From positions 62,001 to 126,000 of the forward strand of contig NZ_NSGF01000013.1 of assembly GCF_002294995.1 (NCBI RefSeq): a DNA stretch of 64,000 bases, written 5' to 3'. Positions 1-7,852 of the stretch are shown piece by piece. The stretch's first letter is position 1; each line of letters opens with the position of its first letter. The position numbers were made by a program, and so were the translations under genes. Source of the stretch: Mesorhizobium sp. WSM3860 (GTDB taxonomy: Bacteria; Pseudomonadota; Alphaproteobacteria; Rhizobiales; Rhizobiaceae). Below the pieces are notes generated by a model. That model saw only the letters and a list, made by a program, of their open reading frames with translations. It ran no database searches and was not told where the DNA came from.

Positions 1-3
1 CGT

Positions 4-47
4 CGACGATTTTCCCGGCCCCCGGCGACGATTTTCCCGGCCCCCGG
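4..47. repeat. 22-bp tandem repeat, two copies
   Basis: Two exact adjacent copies of a 22-base unit (cgacgattttcccggccc plus cccgg-type end) occupy 4-25 and 26-47. No gene is visible in 1-149 apart from the palindromic element described separately. The role is unknown. Confidence 0.7.
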
Positions 48-87
48 CCAAGTACCTGGAAAACCAAGAAAATCGCCATATGCGATT

Positions 88-276
88 CCCCTGCCCCTTG
101 CGGGGAGATGGCCTGCAGGCCAGAGGGGCGCGCGCAGGAACGCGCCCTCTCAGTCTGTCCGATCTTTGGAAACGAGATGGCGTCCCGAAGTAGAAATCAA
201 CTGAGACGCCGGCGGGACAGCGCCCCCCTCTGCCCTGCCGGGCATCTCCCCCACAAGGGGGGAGATCGGCAGTTCG
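88..276. repeat. Inverted pair of Mesorhizobium-type palindromic repeats (locus A)
   Basis: A right-hand unit (about 206-276) contains 'ggcgggacagcgcccccc' followed by a G/C-rich palindrome and 'ccacaaggggggagat'. A degenerate left-hand unit (about 88-142) carries the same motifs on the other strand. The same units recur at 16215-16388 and 24591-24768. At this locus the right-hand unit lies inside the 3' end of the Cys-cluster gene. The unit resembles the short intergenic mosaic or MITE-like repeats of rhizobia. Confidence 0.75.
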
Positions 277-614
277 AGCGGCAGCCCCCTCGCCGCCCTT
301 GCCATCAGGCAGTCGTCGCCGCCGGGCATGCAGGCGCGGCAGACATGCGGGCGGGCTTCGTAAATCGCGCAGGCCGTCTGCTTGCCCACCTCGCCGCGAA
401 GCGCGGCGCAGCGGCCGTCCTCGCACAGCATGCCTGACAGGTCGGTCGCGACCAGCTCTTGCGGGATGCGGTCGAGCTCGGCATCCTCTTCGGTCGAGAA
501 GCGCGGCCAGTCCGCCGAATAGGCGCAGCAGGCGCCGCAGCTCTGGCAGTCGAAGGCGGCCGATGCATCAAGCAGGGTCAGGAAGGGTCGGTCGTGCGGC
601 AAGGCGATCCTCAT
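150..614 (-). CDS. YkgJ-type cysteine-cluster (putative metal-binding) protein
   Basis: A 154-residue protein with the CxxCGxCC-type cluster of the YkgJ/CxxCxxCC family: Cys23, Cys26, Cys29 and Cys30 in FDCQSCGACC. Further cysteines follow around LCEDGRC, TACAIY and CRACMPGGDDC. The family is thought to bind zinc or iron-sulfur through these cysteines; the biochemical role is unknown. I chose the internal ATG at 614 because the core family begins shortly after it, and the upstream in-frame extension has no homology I recognise. From about residue 118 to the stop the sequence is translated from a palindromic intergenic repeat (LPISPLVGEMPGRAEGG), so the native C-terminus was probably shorter. 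Confidence 0.75.
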   Translation of the reverse strand: MRIALPHDRPFLTLLDASAAFDCQSCGACCAYSADWPRFSTEEDAELDRIPQELVATDLSGMLCEDGRCAALRGEVGKQTACAIYEARPHVCRACMPGGDDCLMARAARGLPLELPISPLVGEMPGRAEGGAVPPASQLISTSGRHLVSKDRTD

Positions 615-755
615 GCTGCCGGTGCCTTTAGCACAGAGCCGGGAAATGCGCGGCATCCGGCCGAGCAAAAAATTTTGTCTTGCCGGGAACCTTTTGGCGG
701 CTGGCGGTTTTGTCCCTGTTGTCAGCAGTTCACGAGTATCGAGAAAAGCTGATGA

Positions 756-803
756 CAAAAGACGCCTCCCGCGCCCTGAAAAAGCGCGAGAGGCGTTTTT
801 CTG
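756..803 (-). terminator. Rho-independent terminator (possibly bidirectional)
   Basis: A 13-bp stem with one mismatch (762-774 pairing with 784-796) closes a loop of about 9 bases. T-rich tracts lie on both sides. It sits just downstream of the minus-strand AHSA1-YCII gene ending at 810. Confidence 0.75.
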
Positions 804-809
804 TTCGCC

Positions 810-1592
810 CTACATGATCGTGCTCATCATCGGCCGGATTTCATAGCGGAAGCCGCGGCCGGAACGCGCCACCGGGTCGCCGTCGGTCACGGCCCTGGCC
901 TCGGCTTCCGTGGCGACCTGCAAGATCAGAAGCCCCCAAGGTCCGGCTGGATCGGCGACTGGGCCGGCAATCATCATTTTGCCTTCACGAAGCAGGCCGC
1001 GCAGATAGTCGGAATGGGCATTCATCAGCGCCCTCTCCTCCTCCGTCAGGGTGAAGGCGAAATCCGGACGCGGCGGAATCAGCCGGCAATGGAAGATTGA
1101 AGGCGACGTGACATTGGTCTCCTTGGCCAGGAATTCGTCCAACCAGCCCAGCACGCGCTCCCAGCCGGAACCGTGATCGCGGCAGGAGTCGCGGCGCGAT
1201 CCGAAGCCGTCATGGCGGAGCGTCAGCCGGGTGCCGTTCTCGACGGCTTCGAGCGTATAGGTGACGGTGGTGAGGTTATCGCCGTCCCACGGCGCCCTCC
1301 AGGTCATCACCAGGCGATGCGGCGGCTCGACTTCGAGATATTCGCCGCCGACATGGAAATCATGGCCGTCGGCGCCCTTGCCTTCCGAGCGCCAGGCGCC
1401 GCCCGGCCGGACATCGGCCGTGTGCTTCGTCGTCCGGTACATGTCGTCGGCGCCCCACCAGAGCGGAATCTGGTCCTCGGCGGTGATGGCGCGGAAGACG
1501 CGCTCCGGCGGCACGGCGATCGTCACCGTGGCAAGGATGGTGCCGGCGGAAATGTCGGCGATCGCGCGTGGTTTGTCTCGGCTGGCCATCAT
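810..1592 (-). CDS. AHSA1/SRPBCC-domain and YCII-domain fusion protein
   Basis: A 260-residue two-domain protein. Residues about 15-150 are an AHSA1/SRPBCC helix-grip domain: VPPERVFRAITAEDQIPLWW near the start and a closing GWERVLGWLDEFL. Residues about 165-258 are a YCII-like alpha/beta domain containing LLREGKMMIAGPV and GDPVARSGRGF. Neither domain has a firm substrate. The start overlaps the stop of the upstream ArsR gene (ATGA), so the two are co-transcribed and translationally coupled. ArsR next to an AHSA1 protein is a widespread pairing, usually read as a small-molecule or stress response module. The terminator at 756-803 ends the unit. Confidence 0.85.
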   Translation of the reverse strand: MMASRDKPRAIADISAGTILATVTIAVPPERVFRAITAEDQIPLWWGADDMYRTTKHTADVRPGGAWRSEGKGADGHDFHVGGEYLEVEPPHRLVMTWRAPWDGDNLTTVTYTLEAVENGTRLTLRHDGFGSRRDSCRDHGSGWERVLGWLDEFLAKETNVTSPSIFHCRLIPPRPDFAFTLTEEERALMNAHSDYLRGLLREGKMMIAGPVADPAGPWGLLILQVATEAEARAVTDGDPVARSGRGFRYEIRPMMSTIM

Positions 1593-1909
1593 TCATTCTC
1601 CAGGTAGGATTTGAGATTGCCGAGGCTGTGCTGCCAGAAGTCGCGGTAAGGCAGGATCCAGTCGGCGACATGCTTCAATTCCGCCGGCTCCAGCCGATAG
1701 ACGCGCTCGCGGCCCTGCCGCTGCTCGGAAACGGCATTGAGCTCGCGCAGTATCCTCAAATGCTTGGAGATGGCCGGCCGGCTCTGCGAGAAGGCGGAAG
1801 CCAGTTCGTTGACCGGCGCTGGGCCCTGCCGCAGCCGGTCGAGGATGGCGCGCCGCGTCGGATCGGCGATGGCGCGGAAGACGGAACGGTCGTGCTCAGC
1901 CTGCGGCAT
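1589..1909 (-). CDS. ArsR-family winged-helix transcriptional regulator
   Basis: A 106-residue single-domain winged-helix protein. The HTH is clear: VFRAIADPTRRAILDRLRQG, then PVNELASAFSQSRPAISKHL and LRILRELNAVSEQRQGRERV. The classical ArsR metal-site cysteines (ELCVCDL) are absent, so a metal-independent, SRPBCC-associated ArsR subgroup is likely. It is the first gene of a two-gene operon and overlaps the AHSA1-YCII gene by 4 bases. Autoregulation of the pair is the usual expectation for the family, but no operator was identified. Confidence 0.88.
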   Translation of the reverse strand: MPQAEHDRSVFRAIADPTRRAILDRLRQGPAPVNELASAFSQSRPAISKHLRILRELNAVSEQRQGRERVYRLEPAELKHVADWILPYRDFWQHSLGNLKSYLENE

Positions 1910-2052
1910 AATGCGTATCCATTTGGTTACGTATTATGCCGAATTGCGTCGCCGGTCAATTCTCCCCGACCGGAGGTGCCTTTGGCGCAACGGAACCGCG
2001 AAGCACTCCGGCCCGTTTCTCTCCGCGAATTGGATCTCCGGGAGATGCGGAG

Positions 2053-2232
2053 ATGGTGAACATGGACCAAATAGTGGGCTTGGCGAAGCAGATCAAAGGT
2101 TCGATCCGGCAAGCCATAGGCAAGGCCACCGGCAACCGCCCGATGGAAATCAGGGGCATGGCGGACAAGTCGGCAGGCCAGGTGCAGAAGGCCTGTGGCG
2201 ACATGAAAGCCACGCTCAAAAAGGCGATGTGA
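2053..2232 (+). CDS. CsbD-family stress protein, copy 1
   Basis: A 59-residue CsbD-like protein. The family hallmark is the repeated amphipathic helix pattern: LAKQIKGSIRQAIGKATGNR, then GMADKSAGQVQKACGDMKAT. The ATG at 2053 is preceded by a purine-rich ggagatgcggag stretch. CsbD proteins are small, hydrophilic and induced by general stress; their mechanism is unknown. A paralogue with the same length and a nearly identical leader lies 165 bases downstream, showing tandem duplication. Confidence 0.82.
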   Translation: MVNMDQIVGLAKQIKGSIRQAIGKATGNRPMEIRGMADKSAGQVQKACGDMKATLKKAM

Positions 2233-2396
2233 CCAGCGGGCCCCGCGGTCAGATCTCAAAGGCCCGGCACGGGCTGTCTGCCATGCCGATCGCGGTGATG
2301 TGGCAGGCCGCACGGAACTCAAACATTGCCCGTTCGTTGTCGTGCCGGATGCGGTTGGCGCATCCCGCTCCTATTCCAGGCCCAGGAGATGCGGAT

Positions 2397-2576
2397 ATGG
2401 TGAACAGGCATCAAGTTGCCGGCATCGCCAAGCAGGTAAAAGGCAGGCTGACGCAGGCGGCCGGCAAGGCCACCGGCAGCCGGCGCTTGCAGGTGAAAGG
2501 CATGTCCGAAAGAATCGCCGGCAGGGTGCGCCAAGCCTATGGCGACGTGAAGGACAAGGCTCGCAAGGCGCTCTGA
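2397..2576 (+). CDS. CsbD-family stress protein, copy 2
   Basis: A 59-residue paralogue of the preceding CsbD gene. It keeps the pattern IAKQVKGRLTQAAGKATGSR and ERIAGRVRQAYGDVKDKARK. The upstream 'ggagatgcgg' is shared with copy 1, so the duplication included the translation-initiation region. The ATG at 2397 sits at the equivalent position. Like copy 1 it is Lys/Arg-rich and without membrane segments. Confidence 0.82.
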   Translation: MVNRHQVAGIAKQVKGRLTQAAGKATGSRRLQVKGMSERIAGRVRQAYGDVKDKARKAL

Positions 2577-2706
2577 TCCGTTGCCCCTGTTGAGGGCAGT
2601 GGCCGCCCGCGCGCCGGCCAGTTCGTCGTTTGCGCGCCGACTGCGCCAAGACCACAGAACAGCCCGAGCCACGGGCCTGGAGCAACTCTACCCCCGGCTT
2701 TTCCGT

Positions 2707-3843
2707 TCACATCGCCCAGCTTTTGCCGAAGGCATTGGTGAAGACGACCTCGCCATGGTCGCCGGCCGCCTCGCCCAGGACCACGTCCATGTGGTCACCG
2801 GTCACCCGTGCCAGCGCGAAGCCGCCCATGAAGGCCGCCTTCGGCTTGACGAGGTCGAGCCCGTCGCGCCGGTAGATCATCGGCACTGCGTGCTGATGGC
2901 CGTGGAAAATGGCGATCACATTGTAACCCTTCAGCGTGGCGATAAGCGCCTGGCGGTCGGCGTCGCCCCACCAATGCGGGCGGCCGGCGCCGTCGTCGCC
3001 ATAGGTGCGCTTCACCGGATCCCAGCGCTCGACCGAGAAGGTGTCCCAGCCATAGTGCTGGAAGAGGATCACCGGACGGCCGTCGCCGGCATAGGTCGCA
3101 AGATCCTGCTTGAGCCATGGCAGGCTGCCTATCGCGTCATGGCCGGTGTCGCCGGCGAAGCGATGCGTCTGGACAAGGTGCAAGCCGCCCCAGTCCCAGG
3201 AATAGCAGTCGGTGTCGACATCGTAATTGGTCGCCGGCACCGGCGGCTTGAAGAAGACGCCGGGGCGATGATTGACCTCGACATAGTCGCGCATCTCGCG
3301 ACGGTACCAGTCGACATGGCGCTTCGGTCCATTCTGGTCGAGATCGTGATTGCCGAGCCCGACATAGACCGGGACATGCACGCGATCGGGCCCGATGCCT
3401 TGCTGGTAGCGCTGGCTGAACTGTAGAAGTTGCGTGCCTTCGCTCGGCTCAGTGATCTGGCCGCCGCCGTCGTCGGTGATGTCGCCGCCGGTGACCAGGC
3501 CGAGCGGCGTGCCGATGCGCGTGCCGGCCGAGCGCAGGCCGGTGGCGGCGCCGTTGATCTCGGCCGGCCACTCCTTGTCGTCGATTGCGTTGAGCGCCGC
3601 CACATTGCGCAGCAATGCCGCGTCGGTCTTGCCCTCCTGCTCGCAATGCGGGCTCAGCCCGGTCGCCATGCGGCAGGCATGGATATCGGCGATGAACAGG
3701 AAGGTGGCGTCAATCGGCTGGATACGCTGGCCGGTCTGGGCGAAGGTGGTGTCCGGCAGGGCGCAGGTCGCGGCGAGGCCGGCCGCCCGGGCCAGGAGAT
3801 CGCGCCGGGACAAGAATGCTGAGGATCGGCGATTCATCATCAT
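2707..3843 (-). CDS. Tat-exported calcineurin-like metallophosphoesterase
   Basis: A 378-residue protein with a twin-arginine signal (LSRRDLLARAAGLAATCALP) and cleavage probably after the alanines near TTFAQ. The calcineurin-like metallophosphoesterase motifs appear in order: FLFIADIH, GGDITDDGGG, GLGNHDLDQ, LFQHYGWD and IFHGHQH. These supply the usual Asp/His/Asn ligands of a dinuclear metal centre. The substrate cannot be read from sequence; phosphomonoesters or phosphodiesters in the periplasm are possible. The gene is convergent with the CsbD genes and divergent from the secreted protein at 3984. Three successive ATGs begin the frame. Confidence 0.85.
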   Translation of the reverse strand: MMMNRRSSAFLSRRDLLARAAGLAATCALPDTTFAQTGQRIQPIDATFLFIADIHACRMATGLSPHCEQEGKTDAALLRNVAALNAIDDKEWPAEINGAATGLRSAGTRIGTPLGLVTGGDITDDGGGQITEPSEGTQLLQFSQRYQQGIGPDRVHVPVYVGLGNHDLDQNGPKRHVDWYRREMRDYVEVNHRPGVFFKPPVPATNYDVDTDCYSWDWGGLHLVQTHRFAGDTGHDAIGSLPWLKQDLATYAGDGRPVILFQHYGWDTFSVERWDPVKRTYGDDGAGRPHWWGDADRQALIATLKGYNVIAIFHGHQHAVPMIYRRDGLDLVKPKAAFMGGFALARVTGDHMDVVLGEAAGDHGEVVFTNAFGKSWAM

Positions 3844-3983
3844 GCCATTGGAACATTTTCAGCGCCGGATCGTCCAGATTGGCGGTCCTTTTCAAGCAAC
3901 GGTTGAATCGTGAAGGGCACTTGGGTCGACAGCGCAGAGAGGGTCTGTCATTGCTTCGAGAACACATTCCCAGGGGAGAAGGC

Positions 3984-4577
3984 ATGAAACCCGTGACGAC
4001 CGGCATGGCATTCGCCATGCTTGCCCTCGCCGGAACCGCCGCGGCGGCCGACTGCATCGACGCCACATCGGCCAAGGCCGGCTTCGTGCTGGAGAAGCCC
4101 GGCATCCGCAGCGAGTTCCGGCCGGCGCCGGGCGGCATGGTCGCGGTCGCCAACAACTACCAGTCGCAATCGCCGCAGACGCAATATCTCTATGCCGGGC
4201 TGATCGAGATTTTCCGCGATAGCGACACAGGCCGGCTGTCGATGATCCCGCTCGGCGATCTCAAAAAGCTCTTCCCGCTGAAGGCGGGCGCCAAGAGCAA
4301 GACCGAGTTCGTGCGGCTGTCGGCGGGAAAGGCGCCGAAGGGCACCGAAACGCTGGCTTTAACCGTCAAGGGCAAGGACACCTACAAGCTGGGCGACTGC
4401 AAATACACCGTGCTGACGGTGAAAGAGACGCTGACCGGCGATTCCGGCGCGGTGATCGACAGCTTCACCGCACTCTATTCGCCCGAACTGCAAGCGGTGC
4501 TGGCGCGACGCTATGACGAGGGCACGAGCGCGCAGAGCGAAGTGGGATTCGAGACGATCAAGCCGCTGAGGGAGTGA
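3984..4577 (+). CDS. Secreted protein of unknown function
   Basis: A 197-residue protein starting with a Sec signal peptide (MKPVTTGMAFAMLALAGTAA, cleavage near AAAADC). The ATG at 3984 follows a good Shine-Dalgarno 'ggggagaagg'. The mature part has two cysteines (ADCID, GDCKY) that could form a disulfide and is rich in beta-prone segments. I do not recognise a named domain. The neighbours (exported phosphoesterase on the other strand, TetR downstream) give no functional clue. Confidence 0.75.
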   Translation: MKPVTTGMAFAMLALAGTAAAADCIDATSAKAGFVLEKPGIRSEFRPAPGGMVAVANNYQSQSPQTQYLYAGLIEIFRDSDTGRLSMIPLGDLKKLFPLKAGAKSKTEFVRLSAGKAPKGTETLALTVKGKDTYKLGDCKYTVLTVKETLTGDSGAVIDSFTALYSPELQAVLARRYDEGTSAQSEVGFETIKPLRE

Positions 4578-4620
4578 GGGCTACCTTTCAGTCAGGACTG
4601 AGATGATCCTCATGCCGGCA

Positions 4621-5313
4621 TCAGCGGATTGGCTGCTGCCGCAACACCCTGCGGCGTCGTCTGGCGGGCGGACCGTTCTGTGATGGCGAGGGCTCGACTC
4701 GCTCCAACCCCGCCAGGCACTCCCGCAACACACCGGCATCCTGCGCGGTCTTGGCCATCGACATGGCGCCGGAGTAAGCCGCCACGGTCAGCGCGGCAAA
4801 GCGATCGGGATCGGTTCCACCCTCCCCGCCGGCCTCCTGATCGGCGCGCACCTTGTCGGCGATCGCCCGCCGCCAGCCGGCGAAAATATCGGCCAACGCG
4901 ATACGGAAATCGGGATCGGCGAACGACAGCTCATGCGCCAGATTGTTGAGCGGGCAGCCGCGCACATAGCCTTGCTGCTCGAGCGCGGCCGCCAGCGTCT
5001 CGAACACGGCGCGCACGCCTTCGCGCGCCGAAGGCGCCGCCCGCACCGGCTCGATCCAAGTCTGCCGAACCGCGGCCGCCACCCGTTCCTCGATCACCGC
5101 CAGCGCCAGCGCCTTCTTGGTCGGGAAATGGTGGTGCAGCGCGCCGCCGGTGACGCCGGCCGCCGCCATCAGATCGCCGAGGCTGGAGGCGTGATAGCCG
5201 CGCGCCTGGAAGCAATCTTCCGCCACGTCGAGCACGCGGCACCGCATGCCCTGCGGATCGTTGGTGCGTTTCTTGCGCATCGAGCCCGGGCGCTTGGCAA
5301 CCTCTGCTGACAT
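4621..5313 (-). CDS. TetR/AcrR-family transcriptional regulator (YxaF/LmrA-like)
   Basis: A 230-residue regulator. The N-terminal HTH spans about residues 27-70 with YHASSLGDLMAAAGVTGGAL and HHHFPTKKALALAVIEERVA. The C-terminal part (RGCPLNNLAHELSFADPDFR) matches the TetR_C domain of the YxaF/LmrA branch. The ATG at 5313 was chosen because the longer frame runs back into the promoter and operator. It is divergent from the NIPSNAP gene, and paired inverted repeats between them at 5336-5384 are a natural operator, so autorepression plus control of the NIPSNAP gene is likely. Confidence 0.87.
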   Translation of the reverse strand: MSAEVAKRPGSMRKKRTNDPQGMRCRVLDVAEDCFQARGYHASSLGDLMAAAGVTGGALHHHFPTKKALALAVIEERVAAAVRQTWIEPVRAAPSAREGVRAVFETLAAALEQQGYVRGCPLNNLAHELSFADPDFRIALADIFAGWRRAIADKVRADQEAGGEGGTDPDRFAALTVAAYSGAMSMAKTAQDAGVLRECLAGLERVEPSPSQNGPPARRRRRVLRQQPIR

Positions 5314-5330
5314 TTCGTCACAATACCAGA

Positions 5331-5384
5331 TTGACAAAACAGGACAACCGGTCTGTTCTAAAAACAGGACGATCACCCTGTTTT
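5331..5384. promoter_or_regulatory. Divergent promoter with two TetR-type operator half-site pairs
   Basis: Between the TetR start (5313) and the NIPSNAP start (5396), one perfect inverted repeat AAAACAGG-N8-CCTGTTTT occupies 5361-5384. A second, weaker one (aacag...ctgtt) lies at 5338-5357. A TTGACA box at 5331-5336 reads toward the NIPSNAP gene, so a repressor on these sites would occlude its promoter. Confidence 0.65.
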
Positions 5385-5395
5385 GGAACTCGACG

Positions 5396-6127
5396 ATGAA
5401 CCGTGCTCAAAACGACACCTCCGCCCGCCTTGCCTCGCCGATCGTGGAGCTCAGGCAATACACATTGAAACCTGGCCAACGCGAAACGCTGATCGCCCTG
5501 TTCGACCGGGAGTTCATCGAGAGCCAGGAAGCCGTGGGCATGACCATCATCGGCCAGTTCCGCGACCTCGACCGTCCCGACATGTTCGTCTGGCTGCGCG
5601 GCTTTGCCGACATGGAGGCCAGGAAGAAAGCGCTCACCGCCTTCTATGACGGCCCGGTATGGGCAGAGCATCGCAACCCCGCCAATGCGACGATGATCGA
5701 TTCCGACGACGTGCTGTTGCTGAAGCCCGCATGGCCGGATGCGGGCATCGACCTGTCGGGACGGGAGCGGGCCCCGAGTGAAGGCGAAAACAAAAGTGCG
5801 GAGAGTCACTTAGAAGGCATTGTTGAGATTTCGATTCATCATTTGCGCCCGGGCATGGAAGCTGGCTTCGCCAAGCGTTTCCGGGCGGAAATGGTTCCGC
5901 AACTCACGGCGAAGGGTGGCCGGCTGCTCGGCGCCTTCATCAGCGAGCATGCCGAAAACACCTTTCCGCGGCTGCCGGTGCGAGCCGGCGAAAATGTCTT
6001 CGTCGCCGTTATCGGTTTCGGAGACGGCGCGCTGCAAACCGGAAATCGGATCGAGCTGGCCTCGCCTGATTTGATCAGGACAGAGGTGCTGCGCCTTTCG
6101 CCGACATTGCGTTCAATGCTGCGCTAG
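5396..6127 (+). CDS. NIPSNAP-family protein (two dimeric alpha-beta barrel domains)
   Basis: A 243-residue protein with a NIPSNAP-type first half: IVELRQYTLKPGQRETLIAL, followed by DMFVWLRGFADMEARKKALT. A second ferredoxin-like repeat starts around residue 140 (IVEISIHHLRPGMEAGFAKR). The family is related to stress-responsive and monooxygenase-like alpha-beta barrels; substrates are unknown. It is divergent from a TetR regulator whose likely operator overlaps this gene's promoter, which fits an inducible detoxification role. Its last 15 bases overlap the end of the convergent LysR gene. Confidence 0.82.
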   Translation: MNRAQNDTSARLASPIVELRQYTLKPGQRETLIALFDREFIESQEAVGMTIIGQFRDLDRPDMFVWLRGFADMEARKKALTAFYDGPVWAEHRNPANATMIDSDDVLLLKPAWPDAGIDLSGRERAPSEGENKSAESHLEGIVEISIHHLRPGMEAGFAKRFRAEMVPQLTAKGGRLLGAFISEHAENTFPRLPVRAGENVFVAVIGFGDGALQTGNRIELASPDLIRTEVLRLSPTLRSMLR

Positions 6128-7117
6128 CCGAGGCGAAGCCCGTTCTGCGAGCCAGACCCGCCACTGTCCGCGCCCTCCCAACACCCTGAATCCGAGCCTA
6201 TCCACTTCATCGAGGATCTGCTCGCGGATCCAGCGATGCGGCGCTTCGTCGTCATGGCGGGCGTGCCAGTACATCCTGACCGCCGGCGAGGGAATCGCAA
6301 TCGGCGCCCGGTATATGCCGAGCGGCAAGGATTTCGCCGCCACGGCCGCGAACTGCATTGGAACGGCCGCCAGATAGGGTCCGCTCGCCACGGCCAACGC
6401 GACCGCCTGGAAATGCGGCAAGGCAAGTGTGACCCGGCGCGTCCGGCCCATCCTGGCCAGCGCGTCATCGGTGAAGCCCGACATCGAGCCGTCGATGGAG
6501 CGCAGCGCGTGCGGAAGCTCGCAGAAGAGATCGAGCGGCACCTGTTCGCCTTCGGCAATGCCGGCCCGATTGAGCGCTGCATTCCCCTTGGCCGCGATGA
6601 TGGCGAAGGGCGAGCCGAACAGCGGCAGACTGGAAACCCATTCGGCGACTTCCAGGGGCCGCTCCAGCGCCACGTCGATTTGATCTTCCTGCAGCAGTTT
6701 CGAGACGTCGCCGATGGCGCTGTCCAGGAAGCGGAACGACACTGATGGCGCCACCGCCGCGATGCGGGCGGCAAGGGGCGGCATCAGGAGCATGGAAAAG
6801 AAATCCGCGCCCATGAAGGTGAAGGTCCGCTCCAACCTCGCCGGATCGAAGTCCTTCGCCGGCTGAAAAGCACGCTCGATCTCGCGCAGCGCGGCACCCA
6901 CGGGCTCGGCCAGGCTTTCGGCGCGGGGCGTCGGCACCATCTCGTTGCCGCGCCGCACGAAGAGCTGGTCGTTGAGCGTATGGCGCAGGCGGTTGAGCGC
7001 GGCACTCACCGCAGGCTGGCTGAGGCCGATCTGCTCGCCGGCGCGCGTCACGCTTTTCTCGCGCAAAAGCGCATCGAGCACCCTCACCAGGTTGAGATCG
7101 AGCGCGTTCAAATTCAT
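6113..7117 (-). CDS. LysR-family transcriptional regulator
   Basis: A 334-residue LysR regulator. The N-terminal winged helix is canonical: LNLVRVLDALLREKSVTRAG, EQIGLSQPAVSAALNRLRHT and LFVRRGNEMVPTPRA. A LysR substrate-binding domain spans about residues 95-300 (FTFMGADFFSMLLMPPLAAR onwards). The LNLVRVLDALL start resembles the NodD/SyrM/LinR side of the family. It is divergent from the cupin gene at 7221, the usual LysR target arrangement, with a 103-base promoter region between. The 3' end overlaps the convergent NIPSNAP gene. Confidence 0.9.
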   Translation of the reverse strand: MNLNALDLNLVRVLDALLREKSVTRAGEQIGLSQPAVSAALNRLRHTLNDQLFVRRGNEMVPTPRAESLAEPVGAALREIERAFQPAKDFDPARLERTFTFMGADFFSMLLMPPLAARIAAVAPSVSFRFLDSAIGDVSKLLQEDQIDVALERPLEVAEWVSSLPLFGSPFAIIAAKGNAALNRAGIAEGEQVPLDLFCELPHALRSIDGSMSGFTDDALARMGRTRRVTLALPHFQAVALAVASGPYLAAVPMQFAAVAAKSLPLGIYRAPIAIPSPAVRMYWHARHDDEAPHRWIREQILDEVDRLGFRVLGGRGQWRVWLAERASPRLAQH

Positions 7118-7220
7118 CGCATCAATTCATCCCATACGATCATTCGATTTCCATCGCCCACCCGCCCCAGGTTAGGTCGCTGTCGCCGCCGCTTCGCCGG
7201 CACCATATGGGAGAGCAATC

Positions 7221-7701
7221 ATGACAATGATCAACCGGACCATCGCAGGCAAGGAACTCCTTTGGTTCAACAACACGCTCGTCGCCATCCAGGTCTCGTC
7301 GGCCGACGGCGAGGACGGCATCTGCGTCATCGGGCATCGCCTGCCCTATGGCGACTCCCCGCCGCTGCATCTGCACCGCAATGAGGACGAGGTGTTTCAC
7401 ATCCTCGAAGGACAAAATGCGTTTCCAGATCAACGGCCATGAGCGCGTCGTCGGCGCGGGCGAAACCGTCATCGCGCCGAAAGGCCTGCCGCATACATAC
7501 AGGGTCGACTCCGCTGAGGGCGCGCGCACGCTCACCGTCACGCGCGGCTCGGATTTCGAGACGATGGTCCGCCTGGCGAGCCGCCCAGCCGAACGGCCGG
7601 ACCTGCCGCAGCCGGGGGCGCCAACGCCGGAGATGATCGCGACGCTGACGAGACTCTGCGCCGAGTACGGCATCGACATTGTTGGGCCGCCGATGGGGTG
7701 A
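7221..7701 (+). pseudogene. Cupin-domain protein, interrupted by a +1 frameshift
   Basis: The first frame encodes a cupin N-terminal half ending PPLHLHRNEDEVFHILEG (metal-binding HxH...E motif) and then shifts to a premature stop at 7442. The next frame carries the remainder: KMRFQINGHERVVGAGETVI, APKGLPHTYRV and a C-terminal tail to 7701. One extra base at about 7410-7416 (gaaggacaaaatg, where gaaggNaaaatg would keep frame) explains the break. The corrected protein would be about 159 residues. The gene sits opposite a LysR regulator and is probably its target. It could be a real mutation or a sequencing error. Confidence 0.8.
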
Positions 7702-7852
7702 GAAACACTCCCTTCTCCCCTTGTACTTCTTGTGGGAGAAGGAAGAGGCACCCCTTCAACCGATTTGCATCTTCTCGCCCCCAATCTCCGCTTGATGCCA
7801 TTTGTGCAACGCGATACGCCCTTGCGCAAAATCGACAGACCGGAGATTTCCC

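Noticed and set aside
1..60. Start of a CRISPR-like array
   Set aside because: Only two 22-base units occur, directly adjacent, with no spacers and no cas genes in the window.
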